DNA from: Actinomycetes bacterium
Lineage (GTDB): Bacteria > Actinomycetota > Actinomycetes > Propionibacteriales > Propionibacteriaceae
NCBI GenBank assembly: GCA_023393755.1
Contig: JAEXCA010000122.1
Location: forward strand, 10,588 to 74,587
Length of the DNA stretch: 64,000 bases
Direction: 5' to 3'
In this document: piece by piece, positions 17,247 to 24,571 of the stretch
How positions within the stretch are numbered: position 1 is the stretch's first letter
Layout of the letters: each line of letters opens with the position of its first letter
Made by a program: the position numbers and the translations under genes
The notes under the pieces: model-generated
What the model saw: the letters and a program-made list of their open reading frames with translations, nothing else
Database searches by the model: none
What the model was told of the DNA's origin: nothing

Positions 17247-18290
17247 TCAGTCGGCGCTGAACGTCAGTACCGACTTGATGTTCCTGCCCGAGTCCATGTC
17301 GGCGAAGGCCCGCTCCCAGTCGGCCAGCGGGTAGCTGCCGCCGATCACCGAGGACGGATCCAGCCGGCCGCTGGCGAACAGCCCGAGCACCCGCTCCCAG
17401 GTGAGCCAGGTGTGCGAGAAGCAGCCGTAGAGGGTGACCGCCTTGGCCACCAGCGGGTCGAGGCTGAAGCCGAGCGGTTGCGGCCCCCAGCCGACCTTCA
17501 CGATCGAGCCGAGCGGACGGACCAGCTCCATGCCCTGCCGCAACGCGACGCTGACACCGGTGGCGTCGACCACCATGTCGGCGCCCAGCCCGTCGCCGAG
17601 GGAGGCGATCAGCGCGATCGGATCCTCCTTGGTCACGTCCAGCGCGTGGTCGGCGCCCAGCGAGCGGACGCGATCCAGCCGGGTGCCGTCCCGCTCGGTG
17701 CCGAGCGCCACGATCGTCCCGGCGCCCTGCAACCGGGCGACCTGGACGGCGATCGCACCGATCGGTCCGACCCCCTGGACGACCACCAGGTCGCCGGGGG
17801 TGATGCTGCCGCGTTCCACCACGGCGTTGTAGGCGACGCAGTAGGGCTCGGTCATGGACGCCTGCTCGAAGCTGACGCCCTCCGGGATGCGGTGCAGCAC
17901 CCGGGGATCGGCCTCGACCAGCTCGCTCATCGATCCGTCCCGGAGCGCGCCGTAGCCCTGCCGCCACGGGCACAGGTGGTAGCGGCCGGTGCGGCACATC
18001 GCGCAGCGTCCGCAGATCTCGGCGGCGGTCTCCATCACCACCCGGTCGCCGACCGACCAGCCGGCGACGTCCTCGCCGACCGCGACGATCCGGCCGGCCA
18101 CCTCGTGACCGAGCACCAGGTCGTCCTTCACCGCCCAGCTCTGGTTGTTGTGCCACATGTGGACGTCCGAACCGCACACCCCGACCGCCACCGGGGCGAC
18201 CAGCACGCTGGCCGGCGCGAGCCGGGGTTCGGGCAGCTCGCGGATCTCGACGTCGCCGGCCTGCAGGCCGTACTTCACCAGGGCCTTCAC
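17247..18290 (-). CDS. zinc-dependent medium-chain alcohol/polyol dehydrogenase
   Basis: The 347-residue MDR enzyme has the catalytic zinc ligands Cys39, His62 and Glu63 (VLGHEVAG) and the structural zinc cluster Cys93, Cys96, Cys99 and Cys107. A Rossmann domain follows (VQGVGPIGAIAVQVARLQGA). It resembles sorbitol and L-threonine dehydrogenases, oxidising a hydroxyl on a polyol or sugar acid with NAD(P)+. Its GTG start overlaps the epimerase stop (GTGA), so the two are coupled. It precedes the importer genes in the same operon direction. Confidence 0.87.
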   Translation of the reverse strand: MKALVKYGLQAGDVEIRELPEPRLAPASVLVAPVAVGVCGSDVHMWHNNQSWAVKDDLVLGHEVAGRIVAVGEDVAGWSVGDRVVMETAAEICGRCAMCRTGRYHLCPWRQGYGALRDGSMSELVEADPRVLHRIPEGVSFEQASMTEPYCVAYNAVVERGSITPGDLVVVQGVGPIGAIAVQVARLQGAGTIVALGTERDGTRLDRVRSLGADHALDVTKEDPIALIASLGDGLGADMVVDATGVSVALRQGMELVRPLGSIVKVGWGPQPLGFSLDPLVAKAVTLYGCFSHTWLTWERVLGLFASGRLDPSSVIGGSYPLADWERAFADMDSGRNIKSVLTFSAD

Positions 18291-19267
18291 CGGGCGGCTC
18301 CAATCCTGGTCTGGGACAGCGCCGGCAGGCGGGCGGCGACCCGCAACTCGTCATGGTTGCGGACGGCCACCGCGGTGGAGCCGCCGAAGTACAGGTCGCG
18401 GGCCTCGCGCAGGAACTCGACCGACTCGCGCATCTCGCCCCAGCCGTTCACCCCGTCCTCGACCGAGATCCAGCCGTCGTAGCCGGCGGCGGCCAGGGTG
18501 GAGAAGATCCTCGGGTAGTCGTTCAGGCCGCGTCCGATCACGCCGTGCTGCAGCGCGGGCGAGTAGCCAAGGGTGCCGTCGGCCTGGCGAAGGTCGTCCA
18601 GGCTGGTGCCCGGCGCCAGCGACCGGTCGGAAGCCTGCATGGTGACCACCCGGTCGATCACCTCGTCGAGGAAGTCGGCCGAGTCGTCGCCGGCGACGAT
18701 CGCGTTGGACGGGTCGTACTGGACGCCGAAGTGGACCCGCTCGTCGATCGCCCCGATCACCTCGAGGAAGATCTCCCGGCGCTGGGCGAACTCGACGTAG
18801 CGCCACAGCCCGTCCTTGTAGTGGTTCTCCAGCGCCAGCGTGACGTCGAGCTCGCGCGCCAGGGGCAGCAGTTCCTGGATGCCAGCCACCGCCGCGGCAA
18901 CGCCCTCCTCGCGGGTCACCTCGGGGAAGTTCTGCCCGGTGAGCACCCGGGCGCTCACCCCGGGGCCGCTCAGCCGGTGGGCGATCCGGATGATCCGCGC
19001 CTCCTGCTCGATCTCCCGCGCGCGCACCGCCGGATCGGGGTGGACGAGGTCGGGCGAGGCGCACAGCATGGGCATCACCAGGCCGGCGCGCTCCAGGGCC
19101 TCCCCGACGTCGTCGACGAAGCTGTCCGGCTTGTCGAAGAAGAACCGGGAGTACAGCTCGACACCGTCGATGGGCAGGGCGGAGGCCTGCTCGATCCAGG
19201 CGAACAGACTCAGCGACCCGTCCAGGATGGCATCCATCTCACCCTTGGGAAACACGCTGATCCGCAT
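18287..19267 (-). CDS. sugar phosphate isomerase/epimerase (xylose-isomerase-like TIM barrel)
   Basis: The 326-residue TIM-barrel protein belongs to the AP endonuclease 2/xylose isomerase-like family. Metal-binding acidic and His residues are seen in TLALENHYKDG, HFGVQYDPSNAI and GWISVEDGVNGWG. The family includes L-xylulose-5-P 3-epimerases (UlaE, YiaR), hydroxypyruvate isomerase and inosose dehydratase, so the reaction is open. It is the first gene of the leftward operon; the ATG at 19267 has GAGGAGTC upstream. A near-palindromic operator lies 34 bases before it. Confidence 0.82.
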   Translation of the reverse strand: MRISVFPKGEMDAILDGSLSLFAWIEQASALPIDGVELYSRFFFDKPDSFVDDVGEALERAGLVMPMLCASPDLVHPDPAVRAREIEQEARIIRIAHRLSGPGVSARVLTGQNFPEVTREEGVAAAVAGIQELLPLARELDVTLALENHYKDGLWRYVEFAQRREIFLEVIGAIDERVHFGVQYDPSNAIVAGDDSADFLDEVIDRVVTMQASDRSLAPGTSLDDLRQADGTLGYSPALQHGVIGRGLNDYPRIFSTLAAAGYDGWISVEDGVNGWGEMRESVEFLREARDLYFGGSTAVAVRNHDELRVAARLPALSQTRIGAAR

Positions 19268-19300
19268 TGGCGACTCCTCCTCGCTGAAGAGCTCTCTGCT

Positions 19301-19320
19301 CAATAAGTCTGTTTTTATTG
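19301..19320. promoter_or_regulatory. candidate GntR-family operator, palindromic CAATAA-N8-TTATTG
   Basis: CAATAAGTCTGTTTTTATTG lies 34 bases before the epimerase start, in the divergent promoter region. It is AT-rich in a very GC-rich setting. Read on the other strand it contains ATAAAAACAGACTTAT, which resembles the 12235 and 19548 sites. Confidence 0.5.
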
Positions 19321-19547
19321 GGCCAGACGGCGGTGCCTCCTGTCAACCCCCGCCACGCCGCGTTACCAAACCGTTGACTTCCCGAGCGCGGACGGCTCCG
19401 TCCGACGATGCCGCGGACCTCACCGGCCCGGTGGCGTCCCGGCTCACGGCGGGCCGGACTGCGCGACGAGCCGCGACCCCGTCCAGATCGGGCGGGAACT
19501 CGGCGGCTTCGGATGGTTCACCCGACCAGGGACTTCCCCAAAGCATG

Positions 19548-19564
19548 TTAAATCTGATTATTAT
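19548..19564. promoter_or_regulatory. second candidate GntR-family operator before the Ldh2-like gene
   Basis: TTAAATCTGATTATTAT lies 23 bases before the GTG start of the Ldh2-like gene. Its complement, ATAATAATCAGATTTAA, shares ATAA.AA.CAGA.TTA with the site at 19301. With that site it brackets the 319-base divergent promoter region, in which I see no gene. Confidence 0.45.
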
Positions 19565-19586
19565 GTGGACGTTCGAAGGGACCACC

Positions 19587-20630
19587 GTGACCACCACCAT
19601 CCGGCACTCCGATGCCCTGCACTGGGCCACCGAGGTATTCGTCCGTCTCGGCTACGCCGCGGCGGACGCCGCGTACCTGGCCGACACCCTGGTGGAGGCC
19701 AACCTGCGTGGGGTCGACTCGCACGGCCTGATCCGGCTGCCGATCTACAGTCGGCGGATCGAAGCCGGCCTGGTGGATCCCGCCGCCGTCCCGGTGGTCA
19801 GCCGTGACCGCGGCCTGGTCAGGATCGATGCCGCCGGCGCCCCGGGCCAGCTCGCCGCCCGAGCAGGGGTGGACGAAGCCGAGCGCGCCGCCCGGGAGCA
19901 CGGCGTCGGCTGCGTGGCGATCCACGGCAGCGCCCACTTCGGTGCCGCCGGGTACTACGCCCGCGCGCTGGCCGAGCGCGGGCTGATCGGGCTGGTCACC
20001 TCGAACTCCGAGCCGATCGTGGTGCCCTTCGGCGGAAGGCGTCCGCTGTTCGGCACCAACCCGATCGCCTTCGCCGCGCCGACCGTAGCCGGGGTGTTCT
20101 GCTTCGACATGGCGACCTCGGTGGTGGCGATGGGCAAGGTGCTCAACGCCCAGGCCTCGGGCAGCAGCATCCCCGCCGACTGGGGCGTGGACGACCACGG
20201 CGAGCCGACCACGGACCCGACCCGGGTGGCGGCGGTGCAGCACTTCGGCGGCCCGAAGGGCTACGCCCTGGCGTTCATGGTGGAGATACTCGCCGGGGTG
20301 CTGACCGGCGCCGCGGTCACCTCCGACCTGGGCAACATGTACACCGACTTCGACCGGCGGCAGGAGACCGGGCACTTCGTCCTCGCCCTGGACATCGCCG
20401 GCCTGCTGCCACTGGACGCGTTCACCGCCAGGCTGGACCGCCTGGCCGAGCAGGCGCACGCCGTCCCGGCCGCCGGGGAGTCCGGCGTGCTGGTGCCCGG
20501 CGAGCCGGAGGAACGGATCCGGCGGCAGCGGCTCGCCGAGGGCCTCTCCCTGCCCGGGGACGTGGTCGACGAACTGTCGGAGCTCGGCGAGCGCCTGGGC
20601 GTCCGGTTCCCGGAAGGAGGAACGGCATGA
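19587..20630 (+). CDS. malate/L-lactate/ureidoglycolate dehydrogenase (Ldh2/YiaK family)
   Basis: The 347-residue NAD(P)H-dependent oxidoreductase belongs to the Ldh2 family. Signatures are LRGVDSHGLIRLPIYSRRI (His46), GSAHFGAAGYYARAL (catalytic His117), LFGTNPIAFAAP and FDMATSVVAMGKV. Family members include YiaK, which reduces 2,3-diketo-L-gulonate, and malate or lactate dehydrogenases, so the substrate here is a 2-oxo or 2-hydroxy acid. I prefer GTG 19587 (GAAGGG upstream) to ATG 19563, which overlaps the operator. It heads the rightward operon and is divergent from the epimerase. Confidence 0.85.
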   Translation: MTTTIRHSDALHWATEVFVRLGYAAADAAYLADTLVEANLRGVDSHGLIRLPIYSRRIEAGLVDPAAVPVVSRDRGLVRIDAAGAPGQLAARAGVDEAERAAREHGVGCVAIHGSAHFGAAGYYARALAERGLIGLVTSNSEPIVVPFGGRRPLFGTNPIAFAAPTVAGVFCFDMATSVVAMGKVLNAQASGSSIPADWGVDDHGEPTTDPTRVAAVQHFGGPKGYALAFMVEILAGVLTGAAVTSDLGNMYTDFDRRQETGHFVLALDIAGLLPLDAFTARLDRLAEQAHAVPAAGESGVLVPGEPEERIRRQRLAEGLSLPGDVVDELSELGERLGVRFPEGGTA

Positions 20631-20695
20631 GCACCCCGCGACGTTCTTCTCCTCCGCTGCGCTCCCCCGAACAACGTCGCGGGGCCGCCGCATGA
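20627..20695 (+). CDS. possible 22-codon linker ORF between the Ldh2-like and hydroxyacid dehydrogenase genes
   Basis: An ATG at 20627 overlaps the previous stop (ATGA) and its own TGA overlaps the next start at 20692 (ATGA). It would encode MSTPRRSSPPLRSPEQRRGA and two alanines. It is produced by a palindromic insert, so it may exist only to keep translation coupled across that hairpin. Confidence 0.35.
   Translation: MSTPRRSSPPLRSPEQRRGAAA
20634..20684. repeat. 12-bp perfect inverted repeat inside the operon
   Basis: CCCCGCGACGTT (20634-20645) pairs perfectly with AACGTCGCGGGG (20673-20684) around a 27-base loop. It lies between two genes transcribed in the same direction, so it is more likely an inserted small element or an mRNA stem than a terminator. 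Confidence 0.75.
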
Positions 20696-21660
20696 GAAGC
20701 CTGAAGGTCCTGGTTCCGACCACGATCCAGCCACCGGCCTCCGATCCGACGGTGGAGTACGTCCCCTACGATCCGGCGGCTCCGCTTCCGTCCGGGTGCG
20801 AGGACGCGGACGCGCTGGTCGTCTGGGGCGGCTCGCAGCACCTGCTGGACGACGCCGCCCTCCGGCTGGACCGGCTGCGGCTCGTCCAGCTGCTGTCGGC
20901 GGGGTATGAGAACGCCGTCAAGGCGGGCTTCGCCGAGGGAGTGAGCATCGCGAACGGACGCGGGCTGCACGATCGTCCGGTGGCCGAGCACGCCCTGGCA
21001 CTGATCCTGGCGTCCGCCCGCCGGTTGCACGTCGCCTTCGACGCCCAGCGGGAGCACCGCTGGGCCAGCGAACTGGGCGGCATCCAGCGCGAGCCCAGCC
21101 CCGGGCTGTTCTCCACCCTGCGCGGCGCCCGGGTGGCGATCTGGGGCTACGGCAGCATCGCCGCCGCCCTGGAACCCCACCTGACCGGGCTTGGCGCGAC
21201 GGTCACCGGGATCGCCCGCACGCCTCGGACGATCGGCCGGGTCGGCGTGGTCACCGAGGACGATCTCGCCGACCTGCTGCCGCGGACCGACGTGCTGGTG
21301 ATGATCCTCCCCTCCACCCCCGAGACCCGGCGGGTGCTGGACGCCGAACGGCTCGCGCTGCTGCCCGGGCATGCCTGGCTGGTCAACGTCGGTCGCGGCG
21401 ACACCGTCGACGAGGCGGCGCTGTTCGACGCGCTCACGGCGGGCAGGCTGGGCGGGGCGGCGCTGGACGTCACCGCCACCGAGCCGCTGCCGCCGGACTC
21501 GCCGCTGTGGGAGGCGCCGAACCTGATCCTCACGCCTCATGCCGCCGGCGGCCGTCCACTGGGCGCCGCCGACCTGATCGCCGCGAACGCCGCGGCGCTG
21601 AACGCCGGGGAGCCGCTGCGCAACGTCGTCGCGGGCCCCCACCGCCACCCGGCGGACTGA
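20692..21660 (+). CDS. D-isomer-specific 2-hydroxyacid dehydrogenase
   Basis: This 322-residue NAD(P)-dependent enzyme of the 2-hydroxyacid dehydrogenase family has the nucleotide-binding motif GYGSIA (152-157). The catalytic set is visible in LVNVGRGDTVDEAAL (Arg), the DVTATEPLPPDSPLW region (Glu) and ILTPHAAGG (His). It should interconvert a 2-oxo acid and a D-2-hydroxy acid, for instance a ketogluconate- or glyoxylate-like compound. It is coupled through a 22-codon ORF to the Ldh2-like gene and lies 38 bases before the HUMPS decarboxylase gene. Confidence 0.87.
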   Translation: MRSLKVLVPTTIQPPASDPTVEYVPYDPAAPLPSGCEDADALVVWGGSQHLLDDAALRLDRLRLVQLLSAGYENAVKAGFAEGVSIANGRGLHDRPVAEHALALILASARRLHVAFDAQREHRWASELGGIQREPSPGLFSTLRGARVAIWGYGSIAAALEPHLTGLGATVTGIARTPRTIGRVGVVTEDDLADLLPRTDVLVMILPSTPETRRVLDAERLALLPGHAWLVNVGRGDTVDEAALFDALTAGRLGGAALDVTATEPLPPDSPLWEAPNLILTPHAAGGRPLGAADLIAANAAALNAGEPLRNVVAGPHRHPAD

Positions 21661-21698
21661 TCACCTTTCACCAACCGCCCGAAGGAGGGCCCACCACC

Positions 21699-22418
21699 AT
21701 GTCGCTCATTCATGGCCTGACCAGGTCGAACCTGACCCGTCCGCTGGTCCAGCTGTCGCTGGATCTGACCAACAATGCCGAGGCGCTGGCCACGGCCGCG
21801 ATCGGCGTCGAGGCCGGCGTCGACTGGATCGAGGTCGGGACGCCGCTGGTGCTGGCCGAGGGCCTGCATGCCGTCCGCGCGCTGCGGAAGGAGTTCCCGG
21901 ACCACCCGCTGGTGGTGGATCTCAAGACGATGGACGGCGGCTACCTCGAGGCCGAGATGATGGGCGACGCCGGGGCCGACGCGGTGGTGGTGATGAGCCG
22001 TTCCCACGGGGCCACCGTCGAGCGCGTGGTCGCCGCCGGCGAACGCTTCGGGATGCTGGTGATGGGCGACGACCTGGGCGAGCCCGACTACGTCGAGGCC
22101 TGCGTCCGGCTGGAGCAACTGGGGGTCGGCATGCTGATCCACCACATCGGCTACGACCAGCGGAACAAGGTGGGTGGGCTCTCCCCGCTGACCGAACTGC
22201 CCGCGGTGGTGGCGGCGACCACCGTCCCGGTGCAGGCGGTCGGTGGCCTGTCGATCGACCAGGCGGTGGCCTGCCCCGGGTTCGGAGCCCCGGTCGTGGT
22301 GTTCGGCGCGCCGCTCGCGATCGACGGCGAAGCCTTCACCCCGGCCAGCGGCAACCTGCTGGGCGTGCTCACCGAGGCCTGCGCCCGGGTGCACCAGGCC
22401 GAGATCCGTTACCCGTAG
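21699..22418 (+). CDS. HUMPS-family decarboxylase (hexulose-6-P synthase/ketogulonate-6-P decarboxylase-like)
   Basis: This is a 239-residue TIM-barrel protein of the OMP-decarboxylase superfamily, HUMPS branch. The metal site is DLKTMD with the D-x-K-x-x-D pattern, plus IEVGTPL (Glu) and LSLDLT (Asp). HHIGYDQR is closer to hexulose-6-phosphate synthases (H-x-G-x-D-Q) than to ketogulonate decarboxylases. The strand-8 phosphate loop, usually G-R, reads FGAPLAI, so the phosphate-binding Arg is missing. The ATG at 21699 has GAAGGAGGG upstream. It is the last gene of the rightward operon. Confidence 0.78.
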   Translation: MSLIHGLTRSNLTRPLVQLSLDLTNNAEALATAAIGVEAGVDWIEVGTPLVLAEGLHAVRALRKEFPDHPLVVDLKTMDGGYLEAEMMGDAGADAVVVMSRSHGATVERVVAAGERFGMLVMGDDLGEPDYVEACVRLEQLGVGMLIHHIGYDQRNKVGGLSPLTELPAVVAATTVPVQAVGGLSIDQAVACPGFGAPVVVFGAPLAIDGEAFTPASGNLLGVLTEACARVHQAEIRYP

Positions 22419-22439
22419 TCACTCCGTCGGTCCGGGTCG

Positions 22440-22490
22440 GGACCACCAGGGACGGTTCCTGGACCACCGGGGACGGTTCCTGGTGGCCCC
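22440..22490. repeat. dispersed GGGGACGGTTCC repeat, two direct copies
   Basis: GGACCACCAGGGACGGTTCCT is followed at once by GGACCACCGGGGACGGTTCC and then TGGTGGCCCC. The array lies between convergent gene ends and may also serve as a bidirectional terminator. Confidence 0.75.
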
Positions 22491-22497
22491 GCGCCGG

Positions 22498-23268
22498 CTA
22501 GGCAGGAGCGTGTTCAGCCAGGAACTCGGCCGAGCGGCGGAAGATCAACTCAGCGTCGTGGTCGAGGGTGGCGACGTGGTAGCTGTTCTCCAGTTCGACG
22601 AACTCACGCACCGACGACGAGACCCCGTCCAGGATCAGCTTCTGGCTGAGGTCGTCGACGATGTGATCGACCTTTGACCGCAGGTACAGCAGCGGCGCGT
22701 GCACCCGCGCCAGGTTGTGGCGGATGTCCCGCCACATCTCCAGCTGCTGCGCCATGGCATGCAACGGCACCCGGTCGTAGGCCAACTCGTCCTGACCCGG
22801 CTTGGCGATGTCGTTGCTGATCCCGGCCAGCGAGGGGGTCAGCCGGCGGATCAGCGGCAGCAGCTTCAGATCGAACCGCTTCAGCCCGACCGCCGGGTTC
22901 ACCAGCACCAGCGCGCCGACATCGTCCGGCCGGTTCTCCGCCAGGCGCAGGGCCAGCCCGCCGCCCATCGACAGGCCGCAGACCGCCGTCCAGTCGCAGC
23001 AGGCACGCAGCTCGGTCAACGCCCGGTCGACCTCGCCGTACCACTGCTGCCAGGTCGTGGTGTTCATCTCCTGCCAGCTGGTGCCGTGCCCGGGCAGCCG
23101 GGGCAGCCGGACGGTGTAGCCCTGCCCGGCCAGGTACTCCGCCCAGGGCCGCAGCGAGGCCGGCGACCCGGTGAACCCATGGCACAGCAGCACGCCATTC
23201 CTTCCCTCGCCGGCCTGGTACGGCTCGGCCCCCGGACGCACTGGAACAGTCATGTTCATGCCGCCCAT
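22498..23268 (-). CDS. alpha/beta hydrolase, carboxylesterase/lipase type
   Basis: The 256-residue serine hydrolase has oxyanion loop LLCHGFTGSPASLRPW and nucleophile elbow CGLSMGGG, with Ser100. The catalytic His lies in SYHVATLDHD. It looks like the Est30/monoacylglycerol-lipase group that cleaves short or medium acyl esters. The start may be any of three near Met codons (1, 4 or 6). It is followed on the same strand by nothing obvious and preceded, 9 bases away, by the Gfo/Idh gene. Confidence 0.85.
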   Translation of the reverse strand: MGGMNMTVPVRPGAEPYQAGEGRNGVLLCHGFTGSPASLRPWAEYLAGQGYTVRLPRLPGHGTSWQEMNTTTWQQWYGEVDRALTELRACCDWTAVCGLSMGGGLALRLAENRPDDVGALVLVNPAVGLKRFDLKLLPLIRRLTPSLAGISNDIAKPGQDELAYDRVPLHAMAQQLEMWRDIRHNLARVHAPLLYLRSKVDHIVDDLSQKLILDGVSSSVREFVELENSYHVATLDHDAELIFRRSAEFLAEHAPA

Positions 23269-23277
23269 CCTGCCGGA

Positions 23278-24357
23278 TCAGGCCCGACTCAGCACGCGGG
23301 CCTGCTGCTGGGCGCGCACACTGAGTTCGGCGGCCTTCAGGGCGTGCTCCTGGGTCATCGCGTTCTCGGTGCGGTTCAGGCAGTCCAGGATCAGCTCGCC
23401 GAAGAACGGGTAGCCGACCTGGCCGTGGGCGTTCAGGTGGTGCTCGCCCCTGCCGTCGACCAGGAAGACGTGGCCCGGGCCCTGGTCGGTGCCGACGTTG
23501 AGGTACTTGCGCAGTTCGATGTAGCCCTCGGTGCCGAGCAGGAAGGTCCGTCCGTCGCCCCAGGTGCGCAGACCGTCCGGCGTGAACCAGTCCACCCGGC
23601 AGTACCCGGTCGCGCCATTGTCGGTGACGATGTGGGCCTCGCCGAAGTCGTCCAGCTCCGGCCATTCCGGGTGGGCGTAGTTGGCGATGGACGAGTCGGT
23701 GACGGTCGCATCGCCGGCGCCGGTGTAGAACAGCATCTGCTCGAAGTTGTGCGAACCGATGTCGCACAGGATGCCGCCGTAGCTCTGCTTGCGCCAGAAC
23801 CAGTCCGGACGGGTTTCGGGACGCAGCCGGTGCGGGCCGAGCCCGATGAACTGCAGCACCCGTCCGATCGCGCCCTGCTCGATCAGCTGTCCGGCCAGCA
23901 CCGCCGCCTCGACGTGGATCCGCTCGGAGTAGTAGACCGCGTACTTCAGGCCCGTCCGCGCGGTCGCCTCACGCACCGCCGCCAGCTGTTCCAACGTGGT
24001 CAGCGGCGCCTTGTCGGTGAAGTAGTCCTTGCCGGCGTCGATCACCCGCAGCCCCAGGCCGGCGCGCTCCGAGGTGACCGCCGCACCGGCCACCAGCCGC
24101 ACCTCGGTGTCCTCCAGCACCTCCGCCTCCGAACGGGCGACCCGCACCTGCGGGAACTGGGCCCGGAAGGCCTCGACCTTGACCGGATCGGGGTCGTAGA
24201 CCCACTTCAGGGTCGCGCCCGCGCCGGTCAGCCCCTGGCACATCCCGGTGATGTGGCCGTGGTCGAGGTGGGTGGCGCCGAAGACGAACTCGCCCTGCGA
24301 CACGACCGGCCGGGGCATGGGCATCGGCGCATAGCTGGCGCCGTCCGAGGTCTGCAT
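23278..24357 (-). CDS. Gfo/Idh/MocA-family oxidoreductase
   Basis: This 359-residue NAD(P)-dependent dehydrogenase has an N-terminal Rossmann domain. The motif EFVFGATHLDHGHITGMCQG occupies the usual cofactor position but is not a clean GxGxxG. The middle catalytic Lys-Asp region is DYFTDKAPLTTLEQL (usually E-K-P), and the C-terminal substrate barrel contains GGILCDIGSHNFEQM (D-x-x-x-H). Substrates in the family are sugars, inositols and N-acetyl sugars. I chose ATG 24357 because GGGAG lies before it and a LacI-type operator sits just upstream. The family call is firm, the substrate unknown. Confidence 0.85.
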   Translation of the reverse strand: MQTSDGASYAPMPMPRPVVSQGEFVFGATHLDHGHITGMCQGLTGAGATLKWVYDPDPVKVEAFRAQFPQVRVARSEAEVLEDTEVRLVAGAAVTSERAGLGLRVIDAGKDYFTDKAPLTTLEQLAAVREATARTGLKYAVYYSERIHVEAAVLAGQLIEQGAIGRVLQFIGLGPHRLRPETRPDWFWRKQSYGGILCDIGSHNFEQMLFYTGAGDATVTDSSIANYAHPEWPELDDFGEAHIVTDNGATGYCRVDWFTPDGLRTWGDGRTFLLGTEGYIELRKYLNVGTDQGPGHVFLVDGRGEHHLNAHGQVGYPFFGELILDCLNRTENAMTQEHALKAAELSVRAQQQARVLSRA

Positions 24358-24376
24358 GGTCCCATTCTCCCTCATG

Positions 24377-24390
24377 GGTAAGCGCTTGCC
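24377..24390. promoter_or_regulatory. LacI-family operator-like palindrome
   Basis: GGTAAGCGCTTGCC lies 20 bases before the Gfo/Idh/MocA gene, with AAGCGCTT (24380-24387) as a perfect core. This is the classic shape of LacI/GalR-family binding sites. No LacI-family gene is in the window. Confidence 0.6.
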
Positions 24391-24477
24391 AGCATCCGAC
24401 GAGAAACCGCCAGTGGCGTCGTGGTTGGCCTGTCCAGCTTGTGCGTTCGAGGATCGGGAGCAGCAGGTCGGCACAAC

Positions 24478-24560
24478 CTGGTTTCGACGCTTCGACAGGC
24501 TCAGCGCAGCAACTCAACCATCGTTTGCCAGCAGCCACGCGCTCAACCGTCGTTCGGCCG
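24478..24560. repeat. dispersed TTCGACAGGCTCAGC / CTCAACCRTCGTT repeat
   Basis: CTGGTTTCGACGCTTCGACA leads into GGCTCAGCG, then CTCAACCATCGTTTGCC and CTCAACCGTCGTTCGG. Similar elements occur at 13040-13165 and 58908-58940. It is intergenic, between menB and the Gfo/Idh gene. Confidence 0.5.
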
Positions 24561-24571
24561 GAGGCCGCCGA

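Noticed and set aside
22440..22490. CRISPR-like direct repeats
   Set aside because: The repeats are palindromic and dispersed in other gaps, with no spacers of regular length.
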